A DNA stretch of 23,057 bases, taken from assembly GCA_039105265.1 (NCBI GenBank), contig JAPFFF010000423.1, forward strand, positions 1 through 23,057. Direction: 5' to 3'. Origin of the DNA: Tritrichomonas musculus. Its lineage: Eukaryota; Parabasalia; Tritrichomonadida; Tritrichomonadidae. A model generated the notes under the pieces. It ran no database searches. It was not told the DNA's origin and worked only from the letters and a program-made list of their open reading frames with translations. Within the stretch, counting starts at the first letter, position 1; every line of letters begins with the position of its first letter. The position numbers and the translations under genes were made by a program. Positions 1 to 9,544 of this stretch are shown piece by piece.

Positions 1-1330
1 TCCACATGACTCTTTTGATCAGGCTGAAAGGTAAATAAGAAATCATATAGCCAAAAAAGACCCATAAGTTAACACGAACATCAAATTTAAAGAAAGAAGA
101 AATGACCCATGTAATTATTCCAATTAATCCAGAATACCATACAATTGGATTTCCAATACACCATAATTGTTTGTTTTGTTCTACCCATAAATAAGTCATT
201 TTGCCGCACATTAATGGCCATTGCCACCATTTTGATGAATAACTGTGTTGTACATGTATAGCAAAGTTACTTGAAAGCATTACTCGAATAAGATCTACAA
301 TGTAATAAACAATGCCTCTCTTCTTATGCTGATTTTGATAACTTTCGTATCTTGCATTGGTTGATTGATTTAAACTTGGGGAATATTGCAGATAGGCGCA
401 ATAAAATGGTTGAAAACGACAGCCATCGCCACGTCTTGGCAAAAGATGAAAATGAATTATAAATTGAATGAAAAAGACAAAAAATCCTGATATAGCGCAA
501 ATGAACGACATCTTAAAGGCCTCTATAAATGGGTAATTGATGAAAATTGCAAAAACAAGCATAACTGCAACACCAGACCCAGTAAACTTGATTGATACAG
601 TTGCACCTGCAGATAAGCCAGCTAAAACGCAAATCAAATAAATATTCACTTTTCTTTTCTCTGGTTTTCTGATTATTATTGATGTTGCAAGTAGAGTAAG
701 GCAAGCAAAAAATGATAAAAATGCTTCGATAAGCACAAGTCGTGATTCAACAAGTAGTGCATTATCTAAACTGATTATTAAAGCAACTGTAAAGCACCAT
801 TGAGGTGAAACATTGAGGAATTTGAGTGTGACAAATAAAATTGGAGAGCGAAGAGATCCAAATAATGCAGGCCATATACGGAGCTTCATAATTTCCCTGG
901 GATTAAGAGGTGCACCGATACGAGAATAAACTTCTTTAGCTTTGTAACCAGAGATTAATGAGCCAGCGTATAAGAGAAGTTTTCCAAGAGGTGGATGAAT
1001 ATCAAAATAGTATTCACCATAATGATAGAAATTTGTGAAATTTCCGAAATAAACTTCATCAAAAACAACAGAGGATGGTTCACCAATTTTGAGTAAATGT
1101 GTAGTCAATGAAATAATAGTAGCAAAAAGAAGAAGGAAATAGTCTGTTAAATTAAATATAACTGCACGTGTAGGAATTGAGAAAAATTGATCAATGTTCA
1201 TGAGTTTATTTAGAAGAGAATTTTGTGGATCATCATCTTTTTTGTTTGATGTTTTTAATTGTTGTGCTTCCTGTTTTGCTACTGGTTTATTAAACTTTGT
1301 TTGGCGCACTGTATTTCTGTGTTTAGGCAT
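1..1330 (-). CDS. Protein O-mannosyltransferase (PMT family), 3' end outside window
   Basis: Reading from the ATG at 1330-1328 down to base 2 gives 443 open codons with no stop, so the C-terminus lies beyond the window. The family is dolichyl-phosphate-mannose:protein mannosyltransferase, a multipass ER membrane enzyme that moves mannose from Dol-P-Man to Ser/Thr of secretory proteins. Visible hallmarks are a hydrophilic N-terminal tail of about 55 residues, then a first hydrophobic segment, the acidic catalytic pair in DEVYFGNF (D91, E92), the loop motif YYFDIHPPLGK (about 103-113), several further hydrophobic segments, FHLLPRRGDG (about 293-302) and HSYSSKWWQWP (about 361-371), the start of the C-terminal PMT domain. 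Only about 70 residues separate the last two motifs, leaving no room for the MIR-repeat domain present in fungal and animal PMTs. Family call is firm; subfamily (PMT1, 2 or 4) is not resolved. Confidence 0.9.
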   Translation of the reverse strand, partial: MPKHRNTVRQTKFNKPVAKQEAQQLKTSNKKDDDPQNSLLNKLMNIDQFFSIPTRAVIFNLTDYFLLLFATIISLTTHLLKIGEPSSVVFDEVYFGNFTNFYHYGEYYFDIHPPLGKLLLYAGSLISGYKAKEVYSRIGAPLNPREIMKLRIWPALFGSLRSPILFVTLKFLNVSPQWCFTVALIISLDNALLVESRLVLIEAFLSFFACLTLLATSIIIRKPEKRKVNIYLICVLAGLSAGATVSIKFTGSGVAVMLVFAIFINYPFIEAFKMSFICAISGFFVFFIQFIIHFHLLPRRGDGCRFQPFYCAYLQYSPSLNQSTNARYESYQNQHKKRGIVYYIVDLIRVMLSSNFAIHVQHSYSSKWWQWPLMCGKMTYLWVEQNKQLWCIGNPIVWYSGLIGIITWVISSFFKFDVRVNLWVFFGYMISYLPFSLIKRVMW

Positions 1331-1580
1331 TAAAAACAATAATTTCTAGATTGAATACAAATTAATCGTTTTTAATCAGGTCATATCATATTTTTTTATT
1401 CTAGAGCCTTATTATTATGTGCATTAAAGTACATTAATAGTTTTCTTCACTAGGGGAATTAATATTAGTATCGAAGTATTTGTAAAAAAAAATATAAAGA
1501 TTATTAAAATAATAAAATTATGTCGTAAAAAAAAAGAAAAGAGATTGCATAAATATTACTTTTAGAATATTTAAGGTATA

Positions 1581-2357
1581 TTAAGATGATGCTTCTTGAG
1601 TGCTAGGTCTTGGAGTTAAATTTAGAAATTGAACTTGTCTTTTCAGAACTGAAAAGACCTTTCCACAAACTTCTGGTCCAAATTCTTTTTTTGTGTTGTC
1701 TAACCATTCAACTGTTTGAGGTGGCATTGGCTTCCCTTTAATTGCTCCAAACAATGAAATTGCAGCTATTACTGAAATTGGAAGTTCCAGATATTCTGAA
1801 GCAGAAAAGAATTTAATAACATTCAGTTCAAAAGCTTTATTGATTGTTTGAAGTGTGTCATTATCCATATAAAATTTTGATTCATTTGATGTATCAGTTG
1901 TGCTTACATATTGAAGAAGGCATTTATTGAAAAATAGAAAAGGGAGCTCAACTTGAGTCTCGTAATTAATAGCTTCAAGTATATCCATTTCACAATCGTT
2001 AACTTTTGATTCTTCTATTGGTGAAATAGTACGAATTTCCAAATTCGTGCAATTAAAAATAGAAATAATTTTATCTGGACTAAATATTTGTGTATAATCA
2101 ATGCAAGACCTTATAAAAACTGTAAATAGATATCTAATATCACATTTCAAATCTTCGTTTTTAAATGCAACTAATAGTGCTGAAATGACGATGATGTATA
2201 AATCATAATCTATAGTTTGATCTGAATTAAAATATTTTTGAAGATAAACATAAGCATTAGAAATTGTAGGATTAACTTCTGTATGAGTATCAAATCTCAT
2301 TCGTAGCATAATTAGCCATGCTATTTTTCGATGTTCATCATCCCATAATTCCGACAT
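1581..2357 (-). CDS. Cyclin-like protein
   Basis: Complete 258-codon frame from ATG (2357-2355) to TAA (1583-1581). It looks like a two-lobe cyclin box protein. The first helical lobe (about 30-110) contains YVYLQKYF followed by LYIIVISALLVAFKNED, the position where cyclins carry a Leu-Ala-x-Lys-x-Glu type helix. The second lobe starts near residue 120 with CEMDILEAINYETQVELPF, matching the usual acidic-x-x-Ile-Leu-x-x-Leu/Ile...Pro arrangement, and runs to the helix near VIAAISLFGAIKG (about 195-207). Cyclins bind and activate cyclin-dependent kinases in cell-cycle or transcription control. I assign it from the helix pattern only. Divergence is large, so the class (C/T/L transcriptional versus cell-cycle) cannot be named. 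It lies between PMT and the DM15 gene on the same strand with about 250-270 bp gaps. Confidence 0.65.
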   Translation of the reverse strand: MSELWDDEHRKIAWLIMLRMRFDTHTEVNPTISNAYVYLQKYFNSDQTIDYDLYIIVISALLVAFKNEDLKCDIRYLFTVFIRSCIDYTQIFSPDKIISIFNCTNLEIRTISPIEESKVNDCEMDILEAINYETQVELPFLFFNKCLLQYVSTTDTSNESKFYMDNDTLQTINKAFELNVIKFFSASEYLELPISVIAAISLFGAIKGKPMPPQTVEWLDNTKKEFGPEVCGKVFSVLKRQVQFLNLTPRPSTQEASS

Positions 2358-2628
2358 TTATTTTAAAATCATCATAATTGTTTATTTGACCAAATTTTCT
2401 ATTCAAAATTTTCCAACATTGATTTGCTGCAGTAAAATGGCAGAAATTAAGTGATAATGAAAAAACAATAAAAAAAAATTCTAGAAATCATAAAGCATAA
2501 TGTCATTGAGATGTTATTTTTAAAGTTCCATCGAAAAGAAAATTTTCAAAAACATTAACTACAAAATTTCCATATTTATTTATTCTTTATTTAATTTAAT
2601 TAATAATACACGTTATTCCGCAATGGCA

Positions 2629-3810
2629 TTACCATTTGTTTCTTCTGAAAGAAGAATTTTTTGGCAATGATTGAGGTTGTGCTTTTCCGAATGTCCACTC
2701 TTTTTGTCCCATGTTTTTCTGATTATTGTTGCCATGGTATTTTGGTTTATACATCTGAGGAGGTGCTTGGAAAAGTTCCTTCTTGTCTTCTGAAAAAGTA
2801 GGTGGCCTGTACAATGCTTTTCCAGGTAATGAATGAACCTCTGTTTGTGAGTTTGCTTTTTCTAACTCCTTCTTCTTTTCATTTGCTTCTTTTTCTTTCT
2901 CGGTCATTTCAGTATTGTTTTGAGGTGGAACATAATTAAATTTATTTTTATTCTTATTCTTATTTTTCTTATGATTTTTAGACTTCTTTTGTTGTTGATT
3001 ATTGTTGGCAGGTGGTGGTGGTGGAGTTTGTTTGGATTTTGGTTGTGGCATTGAACCAAATTTGAATGTAACTCTTGATGAATCAGAAATTCTTCTTGGT
3101 GATTTTAAGCCATTCATTGGAGGAGATTCTCTAAATGAACGGCATGTTGGATACTTATCTAATTCTTTTTGTGTTTCTGGTTTGATAGGAATTGGAAAGT
3201 CATACTTTTGATTTATATGGAATGCTTTAAATTTTTCAAGTCCATATTTATTGCCTTTCCAATAATCTGACATTGCTTCATCTTCAAATACTTCATAAAC
3301 TTCTGGATTCCAAAACTGTTCAAGACCATAAGAACAGAATCTGTAAAAGCATTGAATACCATAATTTGCTCCTAATGATCTGTCTTCACGAGCATATGTT
3401 AAGAAATCAATGTACATATCATTATTAAAGTGTTCACGAAGATAAAAGCACCAGAAACAAAATAGCATATTCATCATATGTGATTTGCCTGCTCCTAAAG
3501 AAGCTCTTTCTTCAATTGCATTTTCTTTAAATGATTGATATTTCTCTTCATTAAAGACCCCGTTATCTAAGAATTCATGCCTGATATGTTCATCATTGTC
3601 AGAGGTGGTTTCACTATGTGGTGACCCAATGTTCCTCATATATTCATTTTTGGCAGTATAACTATGTGCTTGTCGTTGATAATAATTGCCATTATAACTG
3701 CTTGTATCTTCTCCATCTTGATCATTGTTCATATAGAGGCCCATGTCTTCTTCTTCTGTATCAATTTCCATATCATCAACATTACTTTTATAAATTTCCC
3801 AGTCAGTCAT
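2629..3810 (-). CDS. LARP1-type DM15 domain RNA-binding protein
   Basis: Complete 393-codon frame from ATG (3810-3808) to TAA (2631-2629). The N-terminal ~75 residues are acidic and low complexity. Residues about 78-198 form three consecutive DM15 (HEAT-like) repeats: FLDNGVFNEEKYQSFKENAI with ERASLGAGKSHMMNMLFCFW, then LREHFNNDMYIDF with LGANYGIQCFYRFCSYGLE, then VYEVFEDEAMSDYWKGNKYG ending LEKFKAFH. In animal LARP1 this module binds the m7G cap and the first bases of 5'TOP mRNAs encoding ribosomal proteins and translation factors. The remainder is disordered: a proline run (~264-269), a Lys/Asn-rich basic stretch (~276-292), a Glu/Lys-rich probable coiled stretch (~303-320) and a Gly/Asn/Gln tail. 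No La motif or RRM precedes the DM15 module. Cytoplasmic mRNA binding is inferred from the family. Confidence 0.85.
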   Translation of the reverse strand: MTDWEIYKSNVDDMEIDTEEEDMGLYMNNDQDGEDTSSYNGNYYQRQAHSYTAKNEYMRNIGSPHSETTSDNDEHIRHEFLDNGVFNEEKYQSFKENAIEERASLGAGKSHMMNMLFCFWCFYLREHFNNDMYIDFLTYAREDRSLGANYGIQCFYRFCSYGLEQFWNPEVYEVFEDEAMSDYWKGNKYGLEKFKAFHINQKYDFPIPIKPETQKELDKYPTCRSFRESPPMNGLKSPRRISDSSRVTFKFGSMPQPKSKQTPPPPPANNNQQQKKSKNHKKNKNKNKNKFNYVPPQNNTEMTEKEKEANEKKKELEKANSQTEVHSLPGKALYRPPTFSEDKKELFQAPPQMYKPKYHGNNNQKNMGQKEWTFGKAQPQSLPKNSSFRRNKW

Positions 3811-4679
3811 CTTGTTTCTTCAAGCTATCGAATAATCAATGTGAAATGAATTTTCGATTAATTATAATATATCAAAAATTCAAATTGAATTATCACAATT
3901 TTTAAAAGGAGAAGATTTATAAAATCTTTGGTATTTTAATCTTTATTGTATTCAATATCCAACAAAATCAATCAAATTATTAATTATCTTATATATATTA
4001 GTAAATTAAAGATATAAATAATATTTAAATATGATAATTTTAAAAAATATTGAGATATATTTAATATATTGGTTTTATTTTTACTTTTGAATATCATTGA
4101 ATAAATCGAAGATTTTAAAATTTTTCAGAGAATAAACCGATATGAGTACACAAAAATTGAAGGCAAAATCACAACCAACTTGAAACAAAATCTCATATAA
4201 AAATGCTTTAGCATGATAAAATGAATAAAATAGGCATGATTTCAACAACATTGTTTTTTATCTTAAATAATTAATCAAAATTCAATGAAATGGTTAAATG
4301 AATATGGTTAATTTTTTTCATCTTAAATAATTGATTTTTTTTGGCATTTTTGTGAAAATTAATATGTAAATGTTTAAATATTTTTGATTAGAATGTATTT
4401 GTCCTTTATCTTGTTTGTAAATCTGCATCAAAAAGTATAAATTTTAAAATAATAAAAATATATATTTTTCGTAATTATAATAATGATTATCGTTTAAAGA
4501 AAACAATGATGTATATGGTAGTAATTATGAATAAAAAAAGTAGTAAATAAAGCTATTGCATGAATTGAAGAATATTTTCGGTAAAAAAGTAAAAAAAATG
4601 TCATTTGCCCTAATAACAAGAATTGGTCATTCAAAATATATTAAATATAATAGGGTATAGAAACATCATAATGTTATCT
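3811..4679. other. AT-rich intergenic spacer
   Basis: About 870 bp between the end of the GH1 gene and the start of the DM15 gene, both on the minus strand. It therefore holds the DM15 upstream region and the GH1 downstream region. It is very AT-rich, with homopolymer tracts. The only internal structure I noticed is a 12-bp direct repeat, TCTTAAATAATT, at 4261 and again at 4321. I see no credible coding frame, tRNA or defined promoter motif. Confidence 0.6.
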
Positions 4680-6134
4680 TTAGAAGTCAGGCCTATTATT
4701 ATGGAGGTTTGCGATTTTAGCAAATAACTCGGCTGATTTTCTTGGCCTCCTTTCTAATGTCCGAAAATCTGTTTCGTATAGGCCAAATTTCTTATCTGTT
4801 CCATCAACCCATTCATAATTATCAAAAAGTGTCCAATGAATGTATCCCATTATTGGGTATCCATTGTTTGCCAAAGTGCTTAAGTGGAAAAGAGATTCTT
4901 TAAGGAACCATTGCCTCTTTGTATCTTCAACATCAGCTGCACCATGCTCGGTAACAATTATTGGCAAATTTTTATCAATATTATAATTGTCATGAGTCCA
5001 TTTAACAGTAGCTGAAAGAGATCCAGGTGACATTCCCCATCCAAAATCACTTGTTGGTAAGAAAGAGTCGCCGTAAGAAACGAAAGGAACGCGGCCCTTG
5101 CTAGCATTTGTATTGCTAGATTCATCAGAACGATTCGTATTAACTGTGGACCATTCTTTATAGTTTAGAGTAGCAAATAAGCAATAGTAATGATTCACTG
5201 AAATAAAATCAAGAGTGCCTATTATATTTTTAACTTCTCTAGTGTACCATAAAAAGTTAATCTTTCCAGTTTGAAAAACAGTAAAGCCGATACGATTATA
5301 ATAATTCATTATGTATGCTAAAATATGTTCAAAAACTGACCATTCATGGCGTGGAAATGCAGGAACCATATTCTTTGCATAAGATACACGTGCAGTAGGA
5401 TTGTGACGATGAATTATAGCATAAGCATTTGCATGGCATTGCATTAGGTTGGCTGCGGCATCAACAAAATCTTTAAGAGATCCTTTTCCAGGAGGAAAGA
5501 GATCACCAATGATTGAGGACATAAGATAACCAAAAGGTTCATTAACAGTATGGTAAAAGGTGCAAACATCTGATACACCATTGATAACAAATTCGACATA
5601 TTCTGAATATCGTTGAACAAATTCTGATGAAATTATTGATCCACGTTCTTCTAGCCAAGCTGGATGTTCAAAGTGCCATAATACAAGAAGGGGTTCCATG
5701 CCAAGTTCGCGGATTTTGATTAACCAGGAGCGATAGGTAGTAAGTACGTTGTTATCAAATTGGCCTGGACTAGGATTTAAACGCGACCAGCAAAATGAAA
5801 GTCGATAAAACTTGCATCCGATCTTTTGAGCTAATAAAACGTCTTGATAAAATCGATTAAATCCGTCACATTTAATTTGGTCATGAGGAGCACGTGGGTT
5901 TCCAAAGCGATCAGTTTGCTGTTCCCACATCGACCAGTTTGATGGTGGGATATCTGCTTCTATTTGATAAGCAGCTGTTGATACTCCATATCGAAAATGT
6001 TTTGGAAAAACTGGATTTGCATCGGGAACATGATTTGTTGGAAATGTAGGAAATGTTGAGCGTAAATAATTCAAGAGGAAATAACGAATGATTAAAATAA
6101 TTATAATAATAAAGCAAAAAGATAAGAATCCCAT
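4680..6134 (-). CDS. Family 1 glycoside hydrolase (beta-glucosidase-like), membrane-anchored
   Basis: Complete 484-codon frame from ATG (6134-6132) to TAA (4682-4680). GH1 enzymes are retaining beta-glycosidases with a (beta/alpha)8 barrel. The order of motifs is standard: PKHFRYGVSTAAYQIEA (44-60, substrate-site Gln57), YRLSFCWSRLNPSPGQ (110-125), VLWHFEHPAWLEERG (151-165), HTVNEPFG (195-202) with acid/base Glu199, ISVNHYY (311-317), IIVTEHGAAD (392-401) with nucleophile Glu396, and IHWTLFDNYEWVDG followed by KKFGL (432-452). Both catalytic glutamates are present, so it is probably active. The usual TENG is TEHG here. Residues 3-21 are a strong hydrophobic helix followed by polar sequence, reading as a signal anchor or an uncleaved signal peptide, so the barrel should face the secretory lumen or cell exterior. 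Length matches the family. Substrate cannot be read from sequence. Confidence 0.93.
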   Translation of the reverse strand: MGFLSFCFIIIIILIIRYFLLNYLRSTFPTFPTNHVPDANPVFPKHFRYGVSTAAYQIEADIPPSNWSMWEQQTDRFGNPRAPHDQIKCDGFNRFYQDVLLAQKIGCKFYRLSFCWSRLNPSPGQFDNNVLTTYRSWLIKIRELGMEPLLVLWHFEHPAWLEERGSIISSEFVQRYSEYVEFVINGVSDVCTFYHTVNEPFGYLMSSIIGDLFPPGKGSLKDFVDAAANLMQCHANAYAIIHRHNPTARVSYAKNMVPAFPRHEWSVFEHILAYIMNYYNRIGFTVFQTGKINFLWYTREVKNIIGTLDFISVNHYYCLFATLNYKEWSTVNTNRSDESSNTNASKGRVPFVSYGDSFLPTSDFGWGMSPGSLSATVKWTHDNYNIDKNLPIIVTEHGAADVEDTKRQWFLKESLFHLSTLANNGYPIMGYIHWTLFDNYEWVDGTDKKFGLYETDFRTLERRPRKSAELFAKIANLHNNRPDF

Positions 6135-7084
6135 TTTGCAAACTCTGGCTTTTTGAATAGTAAATAGAATTTGAAATAATTGATAAAAGTATTTAATTTC
6201 CGTTGATTAAAAAAAGTATTTATCCATTTTCTCAATAAAATAAGCTAATTTGATTCGATAATTCATTTTTAATTTCATGGTTTTGCATTTATTTGGATTG
6301 AATTAACAAAAACTTAAATGATTATTCAAGTTCAATGACTGTCAAAGTAGCTTAGAGCATTTTGAGCTTAATTCACTTTATATTTAGAGGCCAATGATCG
6401 TTTTAACTCATAACCAGCCTGAAATTATTCTTGCATTGATCAAAAAATATAACATGGCAAGGTAGATATCTAGTCATTAGATTTAGCTTGATAATTGAAA
6501 AGAAATATGAATGCATCAAAAAGAAAGAATAAAAAAAATATCTATAAAAATACTAACAAAATGATCACGAATCGTAATGATATAAATGCTCCTCCCATTA
6601 TCGGGATTATCATTGTGATTAACATTTTTTTACTTTTCATCAATAAACAAAAAACAATCAAATTCAGAAGAGTTGCTTCACATCAAATGGAACTGCTGAA
6701 TCACAGTTTAATAAACCTGATTGATATTCAATTCTTCCTGGAGGAGAGAATCAATAAAATAAACAAATGATTGCTAATCAAAAGTATTAAAACAAAGGAA
6801 GTTTAACTCATGAGTTTTACAAAAAAATGATTGCATTTCTCCATCTTTTTAAGCTTCTTGAGTCATTTCTACAATATAAACGTTATTACTTTCCAAAATA
6901 TATGTTTCATTTATTGGCTCCATTTCCATTTAAAAAAGACTTTTGTTTTTTTGTCACCTCATCACCTCATTCTTTTGATGAGAAGAACAGAAACGATTAC
7001 ATTGCTCGAAGACGAAGAGGCATTCTATTCTCAATTTCAAAAGGATGTGTTCCGAGAAAAAAAAATCATCTTATTCTATTGTAA
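6135..7084. other. AT-rich spacer upstream of GH1 and into the transposon zone
   Basis: No gene that I can support. The first ~200 bp would carry the GH1 promoter, but I see no conserved core element. A Lys/Asn-rich open frame with one hydrophobic segment (about 6495-6770, plus strand) opens at a TTG and has no recognisable homology. Several overlapping short frames at 6827-7120 are in different phases and do not look like a protein family. They may be the decayed upstream part of the transposon that becomes recognisable at about 7215. Confidence 0.5.
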
Positions 7085-7214
7085 AAGAAAAATACGTTTT
7101 TACTTCAAACCAGCAACTTGAAAACTTTTTATTTCGTACCTTTTTAGTTTTTAAGCTTGATAGTACTATTGGTTCTTGTGGACCTTATATGCTTCACACA
7201 TTTATTTTGGATTG

Positions 7215-8070
7215 TATATATATATTTATATAGCATTACGAATAATCGAAGACTTATTATCAGAAAGGTCATTTAGAGAATACCAAATGGCTGAAGAACT
7301 GAATTGTGGTGTGCTTACAATAAGAGTTATAGACAAGCTCAGTGATACATACTTATCATAACAGTGGTTTTCAAAATACTGTTCCAGTCATGGAATCAAA
7401 ATTGTTAATCCACAAACCCTTTAAAATTTTTAAGGAGAAAGTATTTTCATTCCAGGGTTATGAAGCGTTTTTTTTTTTTCTATGATTAAAAACATAGTTT
7501 ACGAAAATCAACACTTAATTTATAATGTAGATGAAACGAGCTGTTTTACCAACAAGAAAGGAAAAATCATAATTCCTGAAGGTAGGTATATGCCATTTGT
7601 CGGAGAAAATCAAGCAATTGGACATATCACAGCCGTTTTATGTTGCAACGCTGCTGGTGAAGCCCTAAGGCCACTAATCATACTTCCCACACTTATTAAT
7701 CTACAGCCAGAACTCAAGGATTTGCAAAACCAATGTATTTTTGCTTCCAGTTCTTCAGGATGGATGATTTACAAAAATTTTTTTGATTTGGAGTATATTA
7801 TTTGCTCATGAAATTAACGAAAGAAGACAACGGTTAGTTCAAATCTAAAGGTACTCAAGCACAAAAGCAGCCATGCATATTATTCTTAGATGGCCACAAG
7901 TCGCTAATAAATAATGAGGCCTTGGAACTATTGTTTAATAATAGTTATATTAGGTTTTGTGCTACCAGTTCATAGCTCTCTTATCACGCAATCATTTGAC
8001 GTAGGGCTTGCAAGTCCATTGAATACATATTTTAAAACACATAAAGTCGTAAGATTCAAAAACTGAAATT
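7215..8070 (+). pseudogene. Decayed pogo-like (DDE_1) transposase
   Basis: Remnant of a Tc1/mariner-superfamily, pogo-type transposase, a plain DNA transposon gene. Recognisable pieces in order are a possible helix-turn-helix, QMAEELNCGVLTIRVI (about 7290-7337); WFSKYCSSHGIKIVNPQTL (about 7365-7421), aligning with WITNFSKSNNLIIKNPITIE of the intact copy downstream; HLIYNVDETS with the first catalytic Asp codon at 7530; IGHITAVLCCNAAGEALRPL (about 7617-7676); CILFLDGHKS with the second Asp near 7891; and LPVHSSLITQSFDVGLASPL with the third Asp near 7998. These pieces are split by stop codons (for example 7359-7361 and 7809-7811) and by at least two frame changes around 7840 and 7950. The DNA-binding N-terminus is missing or unrecognisable. 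It cannot make an active transposase. It shares the domain plan of the gene at 10070-11680, but the two sequences differ widely. Confidence 0.85.
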
Positions 8071-8150
8071 GTAAACTATTGAAAGATTCCTTTTTTCTCT
8101 CCCATTGAAAAACTCATCTAATTTCTGTACTTTAAATAAACTTCATAAAA

Positions 8151-9250
8151 TAATGTTCATCTCTTACACAATTTTTTTGAATGTATTTAATTTAAAATTT
8201 TCTATGTGATTTTTTAAAAAGTAGCTATCGGGAGATGAACATTTTTTTTTTCTCTAGAAGCATAAGTTCAGAATTTTTGAATTAAAAAAAAATAAAAATA
8301 ATAGAAAAAGTTAAAAATTTTATCGAGTATAAACTTTAGATCAATGGTGTAAACAAGCTTTATTCGGTATTGATTATAAGCTTGCTTGACTCGGTTCCAA
8401 TGACCATTAGAATTTTGGCCATAACTTGGCACTTGTAGCTGATATCTAATAATCAAAAGATAAATTGGGTAAATGCTGTTCTGAATCTTCTTCAATTATC
8501 GATATCCTCGCTTTTAACTCCGGATGCTATTTTATCTGTACGTCCAAGATTTGGGAAAACTGCTTTTCTCTCTACATATGTGTAATAAAAACTTTTTTTA
8601 GTGGATTCCTATTGACCTGGCATTCGTGATGCAATAAATTTCCATTATTACCCGTATAATTTTACGAGATTTATAATTTTGGGTCTTCTTTATCGGACAA
8701 ACGATCGAAAGTTTTAAACTTTTTTCTTTTGGCCAATAAGAAAATAATTATAATTTGACTAAAAAATAATCGTTTCTCACATTTTCAAAAGTTTACGTTA
8801 TTCAAAAATTAATTAATTATTTGAAAAAAAAAATGTAAAAAAATTTATGAAAAAGAATATAAGGTATTAAATAATATTTTATCAAACCACAATTTTTTTT
8901 TAATTTGGTAATGGATGAAGATAACCGATTATTTTTTCAAATTTTTTATACTTATAAAACAATAACATCTTACCATTTGATATAAAATGAATATTATTTC
9001 ATTAATATATATTTAATTTTTTGAAATTCAATAAATATATGAAGATAAACATGTTTCAAATAATAAAGAAAGATCTGATATAATATTTTCAAATATTTGA
9101 AAGAATTTATTCAAAATAATAAGATTCACTGAAATTAAAAATCCATAAAATTTCTTCTGAAAAATAATTGATAATATTTTTTCAATTTTTTTGAGAAAAT
9201 TTATTCAATTTATTCACTTTTTCATAGAATTGTGTAAGAGATGAACATTA
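8151..9250. mobile_element. Non-autonomous DNA transposon candidate with 23-bp terminal inverted repeats
   Basis: Bases 8151-8173 are the exact reverse complement of 9228-9250 (core ATGTTCATCTCTTACACAA against TTGTGTAAGAGATGAACAT). Both outer ends finish in TA, the target dinucleotide duplicated by Tc1/mariner-superfamily transposons, so a 21-bp TIR plus TA duplication is a natural reading. The inside is about 1.1 kb, mostly extremely AT-rich, with no transposase frame. A patch of more ordinary composition at about 8340-8710 may be decayed coding sequence on the minus strand, but I recognise no family. An extra inward copy of the end core, GAGATGAACAT, lies at 8232-8242, giving a shorter inverted pair with 8153-8163. 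The element begins about 80 bp after the decayed transposase fragment, so it might be that element's deleted relative or a nested insertion. Confidence 0.5.
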
Positions 9251-9544
9251 CCATCTTTTGAAAAACTATGGAATCCTCTCAATTAACTATAGAATCCTCT
9301 CAATTATTTTTTCTTTAAAAAGTATAGAAAAAATTAAATTAGTTTATTCAAATAATATTGAATATATTACATTCAATTTTTAGTTCTTATCGTTGAAATA
9401 TAATTTTGAATATATCTATACTAAAATCATTAAAACTAAAATAAAAAAATAGTTTTATCTAACTTATTAACATAAAATAATATGTAAAAATAAAAAATAA
9501 GGTTTTCTTTATTAGTATCATAAATTGATTAATCTTTATTTCAT
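9251..9544. other. AT-rich spacer with a short tandem duplication
   Basis: Contains a 21-bp unit beginning AACTAT and ending CTCTCAATT, present twice in tandem at about 9265-9306 with a single A/G difference. The rest is AT-rich low-complexity sequence without a supportable gene. Confidence 0.6.

Noticed and set aside
513-704. Short minus-strand frame within the PMT gene
   Set aside because: It lies in another phase of a well-supported coding region and has no features of its own.
6495-6770. 91-codon Lys/Asn-rich frame with one hydrophobic segment
   Set aside because: It starts at TTG, has no homology I recognise, and its composition is that expected for AT-rich spacer.
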